Assembly: GCA_963698085.1 (NCBI GenBank)
Contig: OY969122.1
Coordinates: forward strand, 186,001 to 250,000
Length of the DNA stretch: 64,000 bases
Source: VRUE01 sp963698085
Lineage (GTDB): Bacteria; Actinomycetota; Thermoleophilia; Solirubrobacterales; 70-9
Direction: 5' to 3'
Shown here: in pieces, positions 8,879 to 19,844 of the stretch
Layout: every line of letters begins with the position of its first letter
Position numbering within the stretch: the stretch's first letter is position 1
The notes under the pieces: generated by a model
Seen by the model: only the letters and a program-made list of their open reading frames with translations
Database searches by the model: none
Told to the model about the DNA's origin: nothing
Program-made: the position numbers and the translations under genes

Positions 8879-11502
8879 TAGGCGGCTCCCGCTTCGATCG
8901 CTTGCCGAGCCGTCACCAGCGCCTGCTCGAGCTTCGAAGCGTCCTTCCCCCCGGCCTGCGCCATGTCGTCGCGCCCCCCACCGCCCCCGCCGACCACCAC
9001 GGCGGCCTCGCGCACGACAGCGGCGGCGGAGACCCCACTACCGACTGCGCCCTTCGAGACGAGGACCACCAGGCCGACCTTGTCGCCCTCGGCCCCGCCG
9101 AGGACGACCGCCGACTCCCCACCCAGCTTCGATTGGACCCGGTTTGCAAGCTCGAGCAACTGTTTCTGGTCGGCGATCGGCGCCTCGGCGGCAACGATGC
9201 CGATCTCACCGGCTTTGTCGGCGAGACCGGCAAGTCGCTCCGCCTCCTCGCCGAGCACCTGCTTCGCCGCCTGCTTGGCACCCTCCCCCGCTTCGCGCAC
9301 CCGCTCGGCCGCTCGGCGAGCGCCGGTCAACGGGTCCTGCGGCGAACCGAGCAGCTCACCGACCTCGCGTAGCCGCTCCTCGCTGTCGCGGAACCAGTCG
9401 ATCGCGGCGGGTCCGGTCAAGGCCTCGATCCGGCGCACATTTGCGGCGCTGGAACCCTCCGAGGCGATCTTGAAGATGCCCACCTCAGCGGTATTGGCGA
9501 CGTGAGTACCGCCGCAGAGCTCGCGCGAGACGCCGTCGACCTCGACGACGCGAACCCACTCGCCGTATTTCTCGCCGAACAGGGCCATCGCCCCGAGCCG
9601 TTCGGCCTCTTCGCGCTCCATCTCCAGCCAGCGCACGGGCCGGCTCGCCTTGATCCACTCGTTGACCCGATCCTCAATCGCAGCCAGGTCCTCGCCGGTG
9701 AGCGCCTGGCCATGGGTGAAATCGAAGCGCAGCTTGTCGGGGCGGACGGCGGAACCGGCCTGCCGCACGTGGTCGCCGAGGCGTTCGCGCAGCGCCGCAT
9801 GCAGGAGGTGGGTCGCGGTGTGGTTGCGCATCGTTGCGTGACGTACCTCGTGATCGACCTGCGCCTCGACCGCGACTCCGGACTCGACCGTGCCGCCCCG
9901 TGACTCGACCTCGAGCGCCTGGTCCTCACCGACCCTGTAGACGTCTAGGACCCGGGCCTCGCCGCCGTCCCATCGCAGGACGCCGGAGTCGGCAACCTGG
10001 CCGCCCCCCTCGGCGTAGAAGGGGCTCTCCTCGAGCTTGACCAGCGCCCGCCCATCGTCAGCGGCGACCGCTGCAAGGCCGGTAGTCGTCCGCAGCGTCT
10101 CGTAACCGACGAATCGCGTCGAGGGCGCCTCGGCGGCAAAAGCGATCACCTTCTCGTGGCGATTCTCAGAGCCGTGCGCGGTGGCCGCCCCGACCCGGGC
10201 CCGGTGCCGCTGCTCCTCCATCAGCTCCTCGAAGCCGCCGTCGTCGACCGAGAGCCCCCGCTCGGCGAGCAGCTCTTTGGTCAGGTCATAGGGAAAGCCG
10301 TAGGTGTCGTGCAGCTTGAAAGCATCGGCGGCGTCGATCCAGGAGGTTCCGGCCTCCTCGGCATCGGCGATCAACTGCTCGAGTAGCTCGGTGCCACGCT
10401 CCAGGGTGCGACCAAAGCTCTCCTCCTCGTCGCCAACCCAGCGGGCGATCGTCTCCTGCTCGGCGACCAGCTCGGGGTAGGCATCGCCCATGGTCTCGAT
10501 CGTGCGCTCGGCGAAGCGGCCGAGCCAGGGTGCCTCGAGGCCCAGGGTGCGCCCCTGCTGGATCGCCCGCCGCATGATCCGACGCAGGATGTATCCGCGG
10601 TCCTCGTTGGAGGGGACGACACCGTCGGCAATCAAAAAGGCGGCGCCGCGCGAATGGTCGGCGACGATCCGCATCGCCCTCCTCACCGCCCCGCCCTCCT
10701 CGTAGGAGTGCCCGGAAAGCTCCTCTGCCAGGTCGACCAACGGTCGCAACAGGTCGGTCTCGAAGACCGAGGGCACGTTCTGGAGGATCGCCGCCATCCG
10801 GTCGAGGCCCATGCCGGTGTCGATGTTGCGCATCGGCAGCTCGGTCAGCGTCCCGTCCGCGGCGAGGTCGTAGGTCATGAAGACGTGGTTCCAGAACTCG
10901 AGGAAGCGGTCGGTGTCGTCTCCCGGCCGCTCGCCGGCAGCGCCGAAGTCCTCGCCGCGATCGAGGTAGAGCTCCGAGCAGGGACCACAGGGGCCGGTCG
11001 GTCCGGCCTGCCAGAAGTTGTCCTCGCGGCCGAGTAGGACGATCCGCTCCTCGGGCATGCCCTGGCCCTTCCAGATCTCGATCGCCTCCTCGTCTGGCCC
11101 GAGGCCAAGCTCCTCGTCGCCACCGAAGACGGTCGCCCAGATCCGTTCCGGGTCCATCCCGAACCCCTGCGTAACCAGTTCCCAGCCCCAGGCGATCGAC
11201 TCCGCCTTGAAGTAGTCGCCGAAGCTCCAGTTACCGAGCATCTCGAAGAAGGTGAGGTGGCGGGCGGTATTACCGACCTCCTCGATATCAGTCGTGCGAA
11301 AGCACTTCTGCACGTCGGCGAGCCTGGGAGCTGGCGGCTGTTCGCGACCGAGAAAGTAGGGCTTGAAGGGCTGCATCCCAGCCGTCGTCAGCAGCACCGA
11401 AGGATCGTGGACGGATGGCACCAGCGAAGCCGAAGGCACGATTCGATGCCCCCGTTCCTCGAAGAAGGTCAAATAGGTCTCGCGGATTTGCTCGGCTTTC
11501 AT
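8878..11502 (-). CDS. alaS: Alanyl-tRNA synthetase
   Basis: This 874-residue class II synthetase charges tRNA-Ala. The catalytic domain begins MKAEQIRETYLTFFEERGH and includes GMQPFKPYF and RKCFRTTDIEEVG-type motif sequence. The editing domain has TATHLLH (HxxxH zinc ligands) and CGGTHVANTAEVG. The C-Ala domain ends with the glycine-rich GGGGGGRDDMAQAGGKD. The ATG at 11502 is preferred to a TTG at 11508 that adds two residues. It is divergent from the ECF sigma gene, with 116 bp between starts, and is the first gene of the long minus-strand run leading into ruvX, mltG and the aro genes. Confidence 0.96.
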   Translation of the reverse strand: MKAEQIRETYLTFFEERGHRIVPSASLVPSVHDPSVLLTTAGMQPFKPYFLGREQPPAPRLADVQKCFRTTDIEEVGNTARHLTFFEMLGNWSFGDYFKAESIAWGWELVTQGFGMDPERIWATVFGGDEELGLGPDEEAIEIWKGQGMPEERIVLLGREDNFWQAGPTGPCGPCSELYLDRGEDFGAAGERPGDDTDRFLEFWNHVFMTYDLAADGTLTELPMRNIDTGMGLDRMAAILQNVPSVFETDLLRPLVDLAEELSGHSYEEGGAVRRAMRIVADHSRGAAFLIADGVVPSNEDRGYILRRIMRRAIQQGRTLGLEAPWLGRFAERTIETMGDAYPELVAEQETIARWVGDEEESFGRTLERGTELLEQLIADAEEAGTSWIDAADAFKLHDTYGFPYDLTKELLAERGLSVDDGGFEELMEEQRHRARVGAATAHGSENRHEKVIAFAAEAPSTRFVGYETLRTTTGLAAVAADDGRALVKLEESPFYAEGGGQVADSGVLRWDGGEARVLDVYRVGEDQALEVESRGGTVESGVAVEAQVDHEVRHATMRNHTATHLLHAALRERLGDHVRQAGSAVRPDKLRFDFTHGQALTGEDLAAIEDRVNEWIKASRPVRWLEMEREEAERLGAMALFGEKYGEWVRVVEVDGVSRELCGGTHVANTAEVGIFKIASEGSSAANVRRIEALTGPAAIDWFRDSEERLREVGELLGSPQDPLTGARRAAERVREAGEGAKQAAKQVLGEEAERLAGLADKAGEIGIVAAEAPIADQKQLLELANRVQSKLGGESAVVLGGAEGDKVGLVVLVSKGAVGSGVSAAAVVREAAVVVGGGGGGRDDMAQAGGKDASKLEQALVTARQAIEAGAA

Positions 11503-11618
11503 CGGCAACGAAGCCTAAGCGACGGGCGCTGACACCCGGCCCGTTCGCCCGTTGAAGCGATGGATGAACTTCGCCCTAATCTTCAATCGATGCCTTCGCA
11601 TGCTGAAACGGGTACGGC

Positions 11619-13100
11619 ATGAGCCCGGACGACCGGCTCGCGCGCCGCGCGGCGCGGGGAGATCAGCGCGCCTTCGCGGAGATCTACCGTCGTTACAACC
11701 AGGACCTCTATCGCTTCTGCCTGGCGATGGTCGGCAATCCCCAGGACGCCCAGGACTCGCTGCAGAACACGATGGTCAAGGTCCTGCGCAGCCTTCCGGG
11801 CGAGGAACGCAGTATCCAGCTGAAGCCTTGGCTCTACCGGATCGCCCGCAACGAGTCGGTCGAAACCCTGCGCAAGAGGCGCGACAACGCCGAGCTGGAG
11901 CCGCACCAGGCTGCCGTGCTCGGGGTATCGGACGCAGCGGAGAGTCGCGAGCGCCTGCGAACGCTCCTCGCCGACCTGGAGCAGCTGCCAGAGCGCCAGC
12001 GGGCAGCCCTGGTCATGCGCGAGCTCTCAGGGCTGGACTTCGAGCAGATCGGTGCCACGTTCGGCACTTCGGCCGCGGTTGCGCGGCAGACCCTCTACGA
12101 GGCGCGGCTCAGCCTGCGCCAGCTGGAAGCGGGGCGTGAGATGCGCTGCAACGAGGTGATGCGGGAGCTCTCCGATGCCGACGGGCGGGTCACGCGACGG
12201 CGCGAGATTAGGGCCCATCTGGACAATTGCCCTGACTGCCGCGCCTTCCGCGACGAGATCGGGCGGCGCCACGAGGACCTCGCTGGGCTTGCTCCGCTGC
12301 CCCTCACCGTCTCGGCCGGCCTGTTGCAAGGCCTACTCGGCGAGGCGGCCGCGAGCGGCGGCACTGTCGTGGGTGGCGGTGGGCTCGCCGGTGCGGTAGG
12401 GCTGGGGACCGGCAAAGCGATTGCCACGTCGGCAATCGTCAAGTCGGCGGCAACCGTCGCCGTGGTGGCGGTGGTTGGCGTGTCGGCTGCCGATCGCGGC
12501 GGACTGATCGACGTTCCCCTTCCCGGCAAGAGCGGGTCCACGTCGGGCCAAGGTGCGGCTGAGCCGCAAAGCGCGAGTGGCGAAGTCGACCCAACCGCAG
12601 GTTCGGATGCAGCCTTGCAGGGTGCCACGCCGAAGCAGCCACCGGGCGGTGGCGCCGGGGCGGGAGAGCAAGGCAAGGAGGGTGGGTACGGCGTAGATGG
12701 CCCGAGCCAGCAGACGCGGGGCGATGCAGCTCCGGGCAAGGGCTCATCCAATTCGCAGGTGGGGTTGAGCCCGCCCGGCGGCGGCAATGGCCGTTCCGCC
12801 TCCGAGGGGCACGGGCAGCCCGAGGGCCTGCCGGAAGCCGCCGGACACGGACAGCAGACCGCTGCTGCCAACAAATCTGCCAATGCGGCGTCCCCGCCCG
12901 GCCAGAGCGCAACCGGGGGAAGCCAGGGCAAAGCGCCTAGCGGCCAAGCGCCTGCGGCGGCCAAACCGTCCTCGCCGCCGAAAGCCAAAGCACCAGCTGC
13001 GACGGACTCTCCCCAGTCCTCGGTCGAACCCTCCTCCCAAGCCAAAAACGATCTCACGCCGCCAGGCCAAGGCGGCACGCCGCCTGGGCACGAGCGCTGA
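11619..13100 (+). CDS. ECF sigma factor fused to an anti-sigma-like zinc finger, membrane segment and Pro/Ser-rich tail
   Basis: The protein has 493 residues. Residues about 10-75 are sigma region 2 (RRYNQDLYRFCLAMVGNPQDA), and about 120-170 are region 4 (LPERQRAALVMRELSGLDFEQIG). A zf-HC2-type finger follows, with Cys near residue 177 and His200, Cys204 and Cys207 in HLDNCPDC; in other proteins this fold is the anti-sigma domain. About residues 262-290 form a moderately hydrophobic membrane segment, then about 200 residues of low-complexity Gly/Pro/Ser/Gln sequence. The layout suggests a membrane-tethered sigma factor held by its own anti-sigma domain; release by proteolysis or a conformational change is inference. 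Similar ECF fusions are known in Actinobacteria. A secreted Cys-repeat protein lies immediately downstream. Confidence 0.88.
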   Translation: MSPDDRLARRAARGDQRAFAEIYRRYNQDLYRFCLAMVGNPQDAQDSLQNTMVKVLRSLPGEERSIQLKPWLYRIARNESVETLRKRRDNAELEPHQAAVLGVSDAAESRERLRTLLADLEQLPERQRAALVMRELSGLDFEQIGATFGTSAAVARQTLYEARLSLRQLEAGREMRCNEVMRELSDADGRVTRRREIRAHLDNCPDCRAFRDEIGRRHEDLAGLAPLPLTVSAGLLQGLLGEAAASGGTVVGGGGLAGAVGLGTGKAIATSAIVKSAATVAVVAVVGVSAADRGGLIDVPLPGKSGSTSGQGAAEPQSASGEVDPTAGSDAALQGATPKQPPGGGAGAGEQGKEGGYGVDGPSQQTRGDAAPGKGSSNSQVGLSPPGGGNGRSASEGHGQPEGLPEAAGHGQQTAAANKSANAASPPGQSATGGSQGKAPSGQAPAAAKPSSPPKAKAPAATDSPQSSVEPSSQAKNDLTPPGQGGTPPGHER

Positions 13101-13220
13101 GGCCCGGGACATCCGTCCAGGGCTGTGCCGGTCTCGCCTGACGAACCCAGCCAGGGTGCGTTTCAAGCGAAGACCGCCCCGGCCATCGCGCCGCAGGGAG
13201 AAGCACTCGAAGGAGGCACG

Positions 13221-13661
13221 ATGAAGATATTGGTGAAGATTGCGCTCGTGACCGGTGCCCTCGCGCTGGCCTGCGGCAATGCTGCACTCGCCGCCGGCCA
13301 ACCCGAAGGCGTCCCACCGCACGGCAAAAACGCCAAAGGCAAAGGGCCCGTCTACACGCCCGGCGAATCGACCCCTGGCCCCAAAAACGGCCTGCCCGCC
13401 CAGGCGAAAGCCTACGGTCGCCACTGCAAAGGCGAGAGCAAGAAACACGTCAAAGGCGAGCAAGGCACCGCCTTCTCGCGTTGCGTGAAAAACATGGCCC
13501 AGGCTGCCAGCCACGAGGGCATGGCCCCGGGCAGGGTCTGTAAAGGCGAGAGCAAGGAACACGTCAAAGGCGAGAAAGGGACCACCTTCTCGCGTTGCGT
13601 GAAAGGCGTTGTCGCACTGCGCAAGGAAGAACGCGAGAAAGAAAAAGAAGCGGCCGTCTAA
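13221..13661 (+). CDS. Secreted protein with two Cys-bounded CKGES..HVKGE..CV repeats
   Basis: This 146-residue protein has a clear signal peptide (MKILVKIALVTGALALACG, then AALAAGQ). The start ATG at 13221 has an AAGGAGG site 7 bases upstream, which decides it over the longer frame opening at 13125. The mature part holds two near-identical 21-residue units, CKGESKKHVKGEQGT...CVK and CKGESKEHVKGEKGT...CVK, each beginning and ending with Cys, so each may form one disulfide loop. The rest is Lys/Gly/Pro-rich, and the C-terminus is a charged EKEKEAAV tail. I do not recognise a function. It lies 120 bp after the ECF fusion gene on the same strand and could be its target or partner. It ends in a 4-bp convergent overlap with mnmA. 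Confidence 0.8.
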   Translation: MKILVKIALVTGALALACGNAALAAGQPEGVPPHGKNAKGKGPVYTPGESTPGPKNGLPAQAKAYGRHCKGESKKHVKGEQGTAFSRCVKNMAQAASHEGMAPGRVCKGESKEHVKGEKGTTFSRCVKGVVALRKEEREKEKEAAV

Positions 13662-15097
13662 GCGATCGTGCCGTGGCCGACGATCGCCTCACCACTGAGC
13701 AGGACCGCCGCCTGGCCCGGAGAGGCGGCATCGAACGACTCGCCGAGCTCGAGCTCGAGCTCGGCGTGGTCGCCTCTCTCTGCGTCAGACACCGTGGCAG
13801 GCACGGGCTGGGCGCGGTAACGCAGCTTGACCGCGTCAACCCGGGCCCCGTTTCGATGCAGGACGGCGTCGCGGATCGTTAACCGACTGGTCGCCAGCTC
13901 GGCCCTGGTGCCGACCGTGACGGTGTTTGCCGTGGCGTCGGTGGCGACGACGTAGAGCGGCTCGGGCGCGGAGACGCCGATCCCGCGCCGCTGGCCGACG
14001 GTGAAGTTGTGGTGGCCGCGATGGCGGCCGATCGCCCGTCCCGAGCGGTCGAGCACGGCTCCCTCCCGCTCGCCCAGCCCAGCGTGGCGACGCAGGAAGC
14101 GTCCCTTGCCCTGGCCAGCGAGGAAGCAGAGATCCTGGCTCTCCGGCTTCTTGGCAATGGAAAGGCGGTGACTGGCGGCGATCTCGCGCACTTCCGGCTT
14201 GCTTAGCTCGGTGAGCGGGAAGCGCAGCCGGTCCAGCATTGCCGGAGGCAGCGCGGCGAGCATGTAGCTCTGGTCCTTGTTCCCATCGGAAGCGGCGGCA
14301 AGCAGCGAGCCAACGTCGTCATCGACGATGCGGGCGTAGTGGCCGGTAACCAGATAGTCGGCTCCGAGGCGCTGGGCCAGGTCGACCATCGCAGCGATCC
14401 GCACCTCGCCATTGCAGACGATGCAAGGGTTCGGGGTCGCTCCAGCTCCGTATCCCTCGAGGAAGGCGCCGACAACGCGGCGGCGAAACTCCTCCTCCAA
14501 GTCCAGGGTGAGGTGCGGGATGCCGAGCGAGTGGGCGACGGCCCTGGCCCCCAGGACGGCCTCCGGAGAGCAACAAGCCTTGGCCCCATCGGTCTCCGGA
14601 TCGGCCCAGAGCTTGAGGGTGACGCCGAGGACCTCAGCCCCCCGCTCCTGCTCAAGCAGCGCGGCCACGGCGCTATCGACGCCCCCTGACATCGCGACCA
14701 GGACGCGGCCATCCGTCGGCGCGGCAAGCGCCTGGGAGGATGCGGCGGCGCTTGCCAGCGCCCGATGCAGCGCGTCGGCAGCAAGTTGGGCGGCATGCCG
14801 CTTGGCAGGAGTGAGCCCACCCACGGCATCGTCCACCTCCTCAATACCGATCCGCGCCGCCTCGATCACCGGCTCGCCGTCGACCATCTCGGCAACAGCG
14901 GCAGTAGCGGCCCGCGTCGCCCCACATCCCTCGGCATCGAAGGTCGCCGCCGCTATGCGCCCATCCTCGAGCGAGAGAGAGATGCGCGACAGGTCGCCAC
15001 ACGCCGCCCCACCAGCCGCCCCGGTGAAGGCATCCTCGCCCGGCGGCCCACGCCGCGACGCGTCGTGAAGGTAGTGTTCGAACAGCTCCCGGCTCAT
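13658..15097 (-). CDS. mnmA: tRNA 2-thiouridylase MnmA with an N-terminal IscU/NifU-like domain
   Basis: The protein has 479 residues. Residues 1 to about 115 resemble the IscU/SufU scaffold: Cys33 (GGAACGD) and Cys58 (EGCGATRAA) match two cluster ligands, but the third, normally HCxxLA, reads RHAAQLA with Ala102. From residue 130 it is MnmA: the P-loop VAMSGGVDSAVA, NPCIVCNGEVR with the catalytic Cys pair, VTGHYAR, DQSYML, and SQDLCFL with the second catalytic Cys. MnmA thiolates U34 of Lys, Glu and Gln tRNAs. The fusion suggests that sulfur or an Fe-S cluster is handed over within one polypeptide (inference). The ATG at 15097 has GGAGG abutting it. The gene is on the opposite strand to its left neighbour. 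Confidence 0.92.
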   Translation of the reverse strand: MSRELFEHYLHDASRRGPPGEDAFTGAAGGAACGDLSRISLSLEDGRIAAATFDAEGCGATRAATAAVAEMVDGEPVIEAARIGIEEVDDAVGGLTPAKRHAAQLAADALHRALASAAASSQALAAPTDGRVLVAMSGGVDSAVAALLEQERGAEVLGVTLKLWADPETDGAKACCSPEAVLGARAVAHSLGIPHLTLDLEEEFRRRVVGAFLEGYGAGATPNPCIVCNGEVRIAAMVDLAQRLGADYLVTGHYARIVDDDVGSLLAAASDGNKDQSYMLAALPPAMLDRLRFPLTELSKPEVREIAASHRLSIAKKPESQDLCFLAGQGKGRFLRRHAGLGEREGAVLDRSGRAIGRHRGHHNFTVGQRRGIGVSAPEPLYVVATDATANTVTVGTRAELATSRLTIRDAVLHRNGARVDAVKLRYRAQPVPATVSDAERGDHAELELELGESFDAASPGQAAVLLSGEAIVGHGTIA

Positions 15098-15373
15098 CCT
15101 CCACAGCGTAGAGCGATACGCCCCAGGCCGAGCCCAGCCGGCAAAAGAGGCTCCAGTCCGCCGTTGCCGCCCCTGGCTTTGATCCCTTGAAGTGAAGGGC
15201 GGGCGCCTCCTCGCGATCCCACAAGACCGAGAGAGATCGGCCCCCTAGCCGTTTGTGTTGGGTCAAACGTTGGGACGGCTCTCGCACGGGCTCGAGCCTC
15301 GGTCCAACCGTACCACCGTGGGGCCGTGCTGGCGAGGGAAATCAATGCAGATTGCCTGCCGTCGTTCCGCCCG

Positions 15374-15661
15374 TCAATCGAGGTTGGAGAGCAAGAACTC
15401 GGCCTCGCTCCAATCCCCGGATTGCACCCGCAGCGCGATGTCGCCACGCCCGAAGCGATCGACCGGCCAGTCGGCCGTGAGGACCGCCTCAATCCCGGCC
15501 TCTTCCAGCGCCTGATGCCAAGTCCGCGCGGTGCGAACGTCGCCGAAGTCACGCACGACCTCCCACGAGTCGTATTGCGGGTCGTCTAGATGAACCGGCG
15601 TCTTCCCCGGGCCGGGCTGGCGCTGGACAAAGGCGAGCTTGAGGCGATCGAGGATGCTCAT
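15374..15661 (-). CDS. Small conserved-looking protein of unknown function (95 aa)
   Basis: This soluble 95-residue protein starts MSILDRLKLAFVQRQPGPGK. It has an alternating beta/alpha pattern with WHQALEEAGIEAVLTADW and DIALRVQSGDWSEAEFLLSNL. The arrangement (a short strand, a helix beginning with A-x-x-W/L-x-x-A-L-x-x-A-G-I, a strand, then a final S-x-x-x-A-x-x-L-L helix) recalls the small DUF2007-type 'putative signal transducing' fold, but I cannot confirm this. It sits alone between aspS and mnmA on the same strand. The 276 bp between it and mnmA show no gene, RNA or clear regulatory element. Confidence 0.65.
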   Translation of the reverse strand: MSILDRLKLAFVQRQPGPGKTPVHLDDPQYDSWEVVRDFGDVRTARTWHQALEEAGIEAVLTADWPVDRFGRGDIALRVQSGDWSEAEFLLSNLD

Positions 15662-15719
15662 CGGGAGACATCTTGACCGCTTCGGCGCCGCAAGGGCAAG
15701 GGCTCAGAGTGAGTTGGGC

Positions 15720-17512
<1,793 letters not shown>

Positions 17513-17516
<4 letters not shown>

Positions 17517-18760
17517 GCGCGCCTCCTCTCGATCTCAGCGACCACGTCGCCGGGATCGACTGGCTCCTGCTCCCCGCTCTCCATGTCGCGCAACTGGGTC
17601 CCCCCCTCCTCGCCGAGGACGACGACGATGCCGGCGCCGATCCGGTTCGCGTGCTTGAACTGGCCCTTAACGCTGCGCCCGCCGAGATCGACCTCGGCGA
17701 AGAGACCGGCCCGTCGCAGCTCCTCCGCGAGGGCCATCGCCATGCGCGCGGACTTGCCCGAGGCGGCGTGCGAGATGAAGACCCTGGGCGCGGCCTCCGC
17801 CTCGACCTCACCGAGGGCGAGCAGGATGCGCTCGATCCCGGCGGCCCATCCGATCGCCGGCGTCGGCGGGCCGCCGAGCTGCTCGATCAGGCCGTCGTAG
17901 CGACCGCCTCCCCCGATCTCGGACTGGGCCCCGAGCTCGCTGGAGACGAAGGAGAAGATGGTGCGGGTGTAGTAGTCGAGCCCCCGCACCAGGGTCGGAT
18001 CGATCTCGAAGGGGACCCCGGCCACCTCGAGCAGGGCCCGGACCTCGGCGAAGTGCTCCGCGTCCTCGCCCTCGAGGCGCTCAACGATCGTCGGCGCCGC
18101 GGCCATCACTTCCCGCGTCCCCTCGTCATCGGCGTCGAAGGCCCGCAGCGGGTTGATCTCGATCCGCTCACGGACCTCCTTGGACAGGTCCCCCTCATGA
18201 GCACGGAGATGGGCCTTCAGGTCCTCGAGGTAGGCGCCGCGGGTATCCGGCGAGCCGAGGCTGCCGAGCCGCAGCTCGACACCCGGCACCCCGAGCTCGG
18301 CGAGCAGGTTGGAGAGCAGCATGATCGCCTCGGCGTCGGCGAGTGGCGAGTCAGTGCCGATCGCCTCGACGCCCAGCTGGTGGAACTGGCGGTGGCGGCC
18401 GGCCTGGGGTCGCTCGTGGCGGAAGAACGGACCGCAGTAGGAGAGCTTCACCGGCTGCGCCAGCTTGTGCATGCCGTGCTCGAGGTAGGCGCGGCAAATC
18501 GGCGCGGTGCCCTCGGGCCGCAAGGTGATGCTGCGGCCGCCCTTGTCCTCGAAAGTGAACATCTCCTTGCGCACGATGTCGGTGGAGCGGCCGACCCCGC
18601 GCTCGAACAGCTCGGTGTCCTCGAAGGCAGGCGTGGCGATCGGCTCGTAGCCCGCACGAGCGAAGATCTCCGAGGCCGCAGCTTCAATCCGCCCTCTCGC
18701 GTGGGCATCACTTGGCAAGACGTCGAAGGTCCCGCGCGGGGCTTGGTACTTACTCGCCAT
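17513..18760 (-). CDS. hisS: Histidyl-tRNA synthetase
   Basis: This 415-residue class II enzyme charges tRNA-His. The N-terminus APRGTFDVLPSDA is typical. Motif 2 is FRHERPQAGRHRQFHQLG, the histidine-specific block is LVRGLDYYTRTIFSF, and motif 3 GWAAGIERILLAL is present. A C-terminal anticodon-binding domain follows from about residue 325. The start ATG at 18760 is the only reasonable choice, and aspS follows in a 4-bp overlap. On its other side lies the MBL-fold hydrolase, 45 bp away on the same strand, so a hydrolase-hisS-aspS transcript is possible. Confidence 0.96.
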
Positions 18761-18805
18761 CGTGGGCGCGACCTTACCTGCGCGGCGCGTGGCCGGGACG
18801 GAGCC

Positions 18806-19450
18806 TTAGCGGGCCAGCTCAGCCAGGAACGGGTTGGTGGCTCGCTCGGCGCCGAGTGTCGTGACGCCCATGTGACCCGGATAGACGCCGGTCTCGGGCG
18901 AGTGAGAATCGAGCAGCTCGCGAATCGAGCGCATCAGCGTCGGGGCGTCGCCGCCTGGCAAATCGACGCGGCCGACCGATCCCTGGAAGAGCACGTCGCC
19001 GGAGAACATCGCCTCCTGATCTCGGACCGAGTAGGTGACGTGACCCGGGCTGTGACCGGGAGTGAAGATCACGTCGATGGTCATCCCCGCCAGCTCCAGC
19101 GTCTCCCCGCCCTTCACCGTCTCGTCCGCCTCGTAGCTCTCGAAGGGTCCGAAGCCCGGGTACGGGACGTAGGACATGATGTCGGCGAGAACGGGACGCT
19201 CCAGCTCCGGGCAGTAGACCGGCGCTCCGGTGACCGTCGCCACCGGCGCCACCGCGCCGATGTGATCGAAGTGGCAATGGGTGACCAGGATCGCCTCGAT
19301 CTTCGTCCCCATCTGCTCGACTGTGGCGAGGATACGGTCGGGCTCTTCGCCGGGATCGACGATCAGACCGCGCCCGGAGCCCTCGGGCCGCACGACGAAG
19401 CAGTTCTCCGCGACCGGCCCGACGGTGAGCATCTGGATATCAAGGCTCAT
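18806..19450 (-). CDS. MBL-fold metallo-hydrolase (glyoxalase II-like)
   Basis: This 214-residue cytosolic protein has the binuclear zinc motif THCHFDHIGA, the later His in TPGHSPGHVTY, the bridging Asp in MFSGDVLFQGSVGR, and the final His in YPGHMG. This matches the small glyoxalase-II-like subgroup (hydrolysis of S-acyl-glutathione or other thioesters; the true substrate is unknown in bacteria lacking glutathione). The ATG at 19450 was chosen because it overlaps the stop of the upstream membrane protein (ATGA) and has GAGAAGGA just before it. A 15-residue upstream extension of the open frame looks non-native. Placement before hisS is recurrent in several bacteria. Confidence 0.88.
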   Translation of the reverse strand: MSLDIQMLTVGPVAENCFVVRPEGSGRGLIVDPGEEPDRILATVEQMGTKIEAILVTHCHFDHIGAVAPVATVTGAPVYCPELERPVLADIMSYVPYPGFGPFESYEADETVKGGETLELAGMTIDVIFTPGHSPGHVTYSVRDQEAMFSGDVLFQGSVGRVDLPGGDAPTLMRSIRELLDSHSPETGVYPGHMGVTTLGAERATNPFLAELAR

Positions 19451-19812
19451 TCCTTCTCCCGGGCGCGGATTCGGGCCCGCTCGCGCCGTCGCCACATCAT
19501 CGTGTCGATGTAGTAGCCGGCGGGGACGTAGAAGACGAGCATGAAAGCGCCCAGCCCGAGCGCCGCGCCGAGCGGGCGTTTGAAGAGCACCAGCAGCAGC
19601 GCCGTGAAAATGACGGCCGCGACCAGACCGCGGGTGACGGCGCTGCGCCAGGTCGGCGGCGCGTCGGTCCGTGCCGGGCTCTTGCGGCCGGCGCGAGCGC
19701 GTGCCTTGGCCTCGTCGCGATTGCGGGGTCGGCCGGCGCGCCGGTTTGGATCGACCCGCCCTCCCTGGGTACCGCGGTGCTTGCGGCGGCGCTTTTTCCG
19801 CGTCTGTGCCAT
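19447..19812 (-). CDS. Small basic membrane protein (121 aa), function unknown
   Basis: The first 60 residues are extremely basic (MAQTRKKRRRKHRGTQGG and onward, rich in Arg and Lys). Two hydrophobic segments follow, about residues 62-80 (VTRGLVAAVIFTALLLVLF) and 86-108 (GAALGLGAFMLVFYVPAGYY), and it ends in another Arg-rich patch. The topology is a cytoplasmic N-terminus, a hairpin and a cytoplasmic C-terminus. Proteins of this look occur in Actinobacteria without known function; the charged N-terminus could bind RNA or membrane lipid. It is coupled by ATGA overlap to the MBL hydrolase gene. Confidence 0.75.
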   Translation of the reverse strand: MAQTRKKRRRKHRGTQGGRVDPNRRAGRPRNRDEAKARARAGRKSPARTDAPPTWRSAVTRGLVAAVIFTALLLVLFKRPLGAALGLGAFMLVFYVPAGYYIDTMMWRRRERARIRAREKE

Positions 19813-19844
19813 ACGCGGAATCTAGACGAACGGCGGGCTGGGGC

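Noticed and set aside
7720..9372. A 550-codon plus-strand frame opposite mltG, ruvX and alaS
   Set aside because: It has no family motif; the opposite strand carries three recognised genes.
11520..11618. ECF-type autoregulatory promoter (GAACTT) before the sigma-factor gene
   Set aside because: A GAACTT occurs, but no matching -10 at the right distance could be identified, so the call is not supported.
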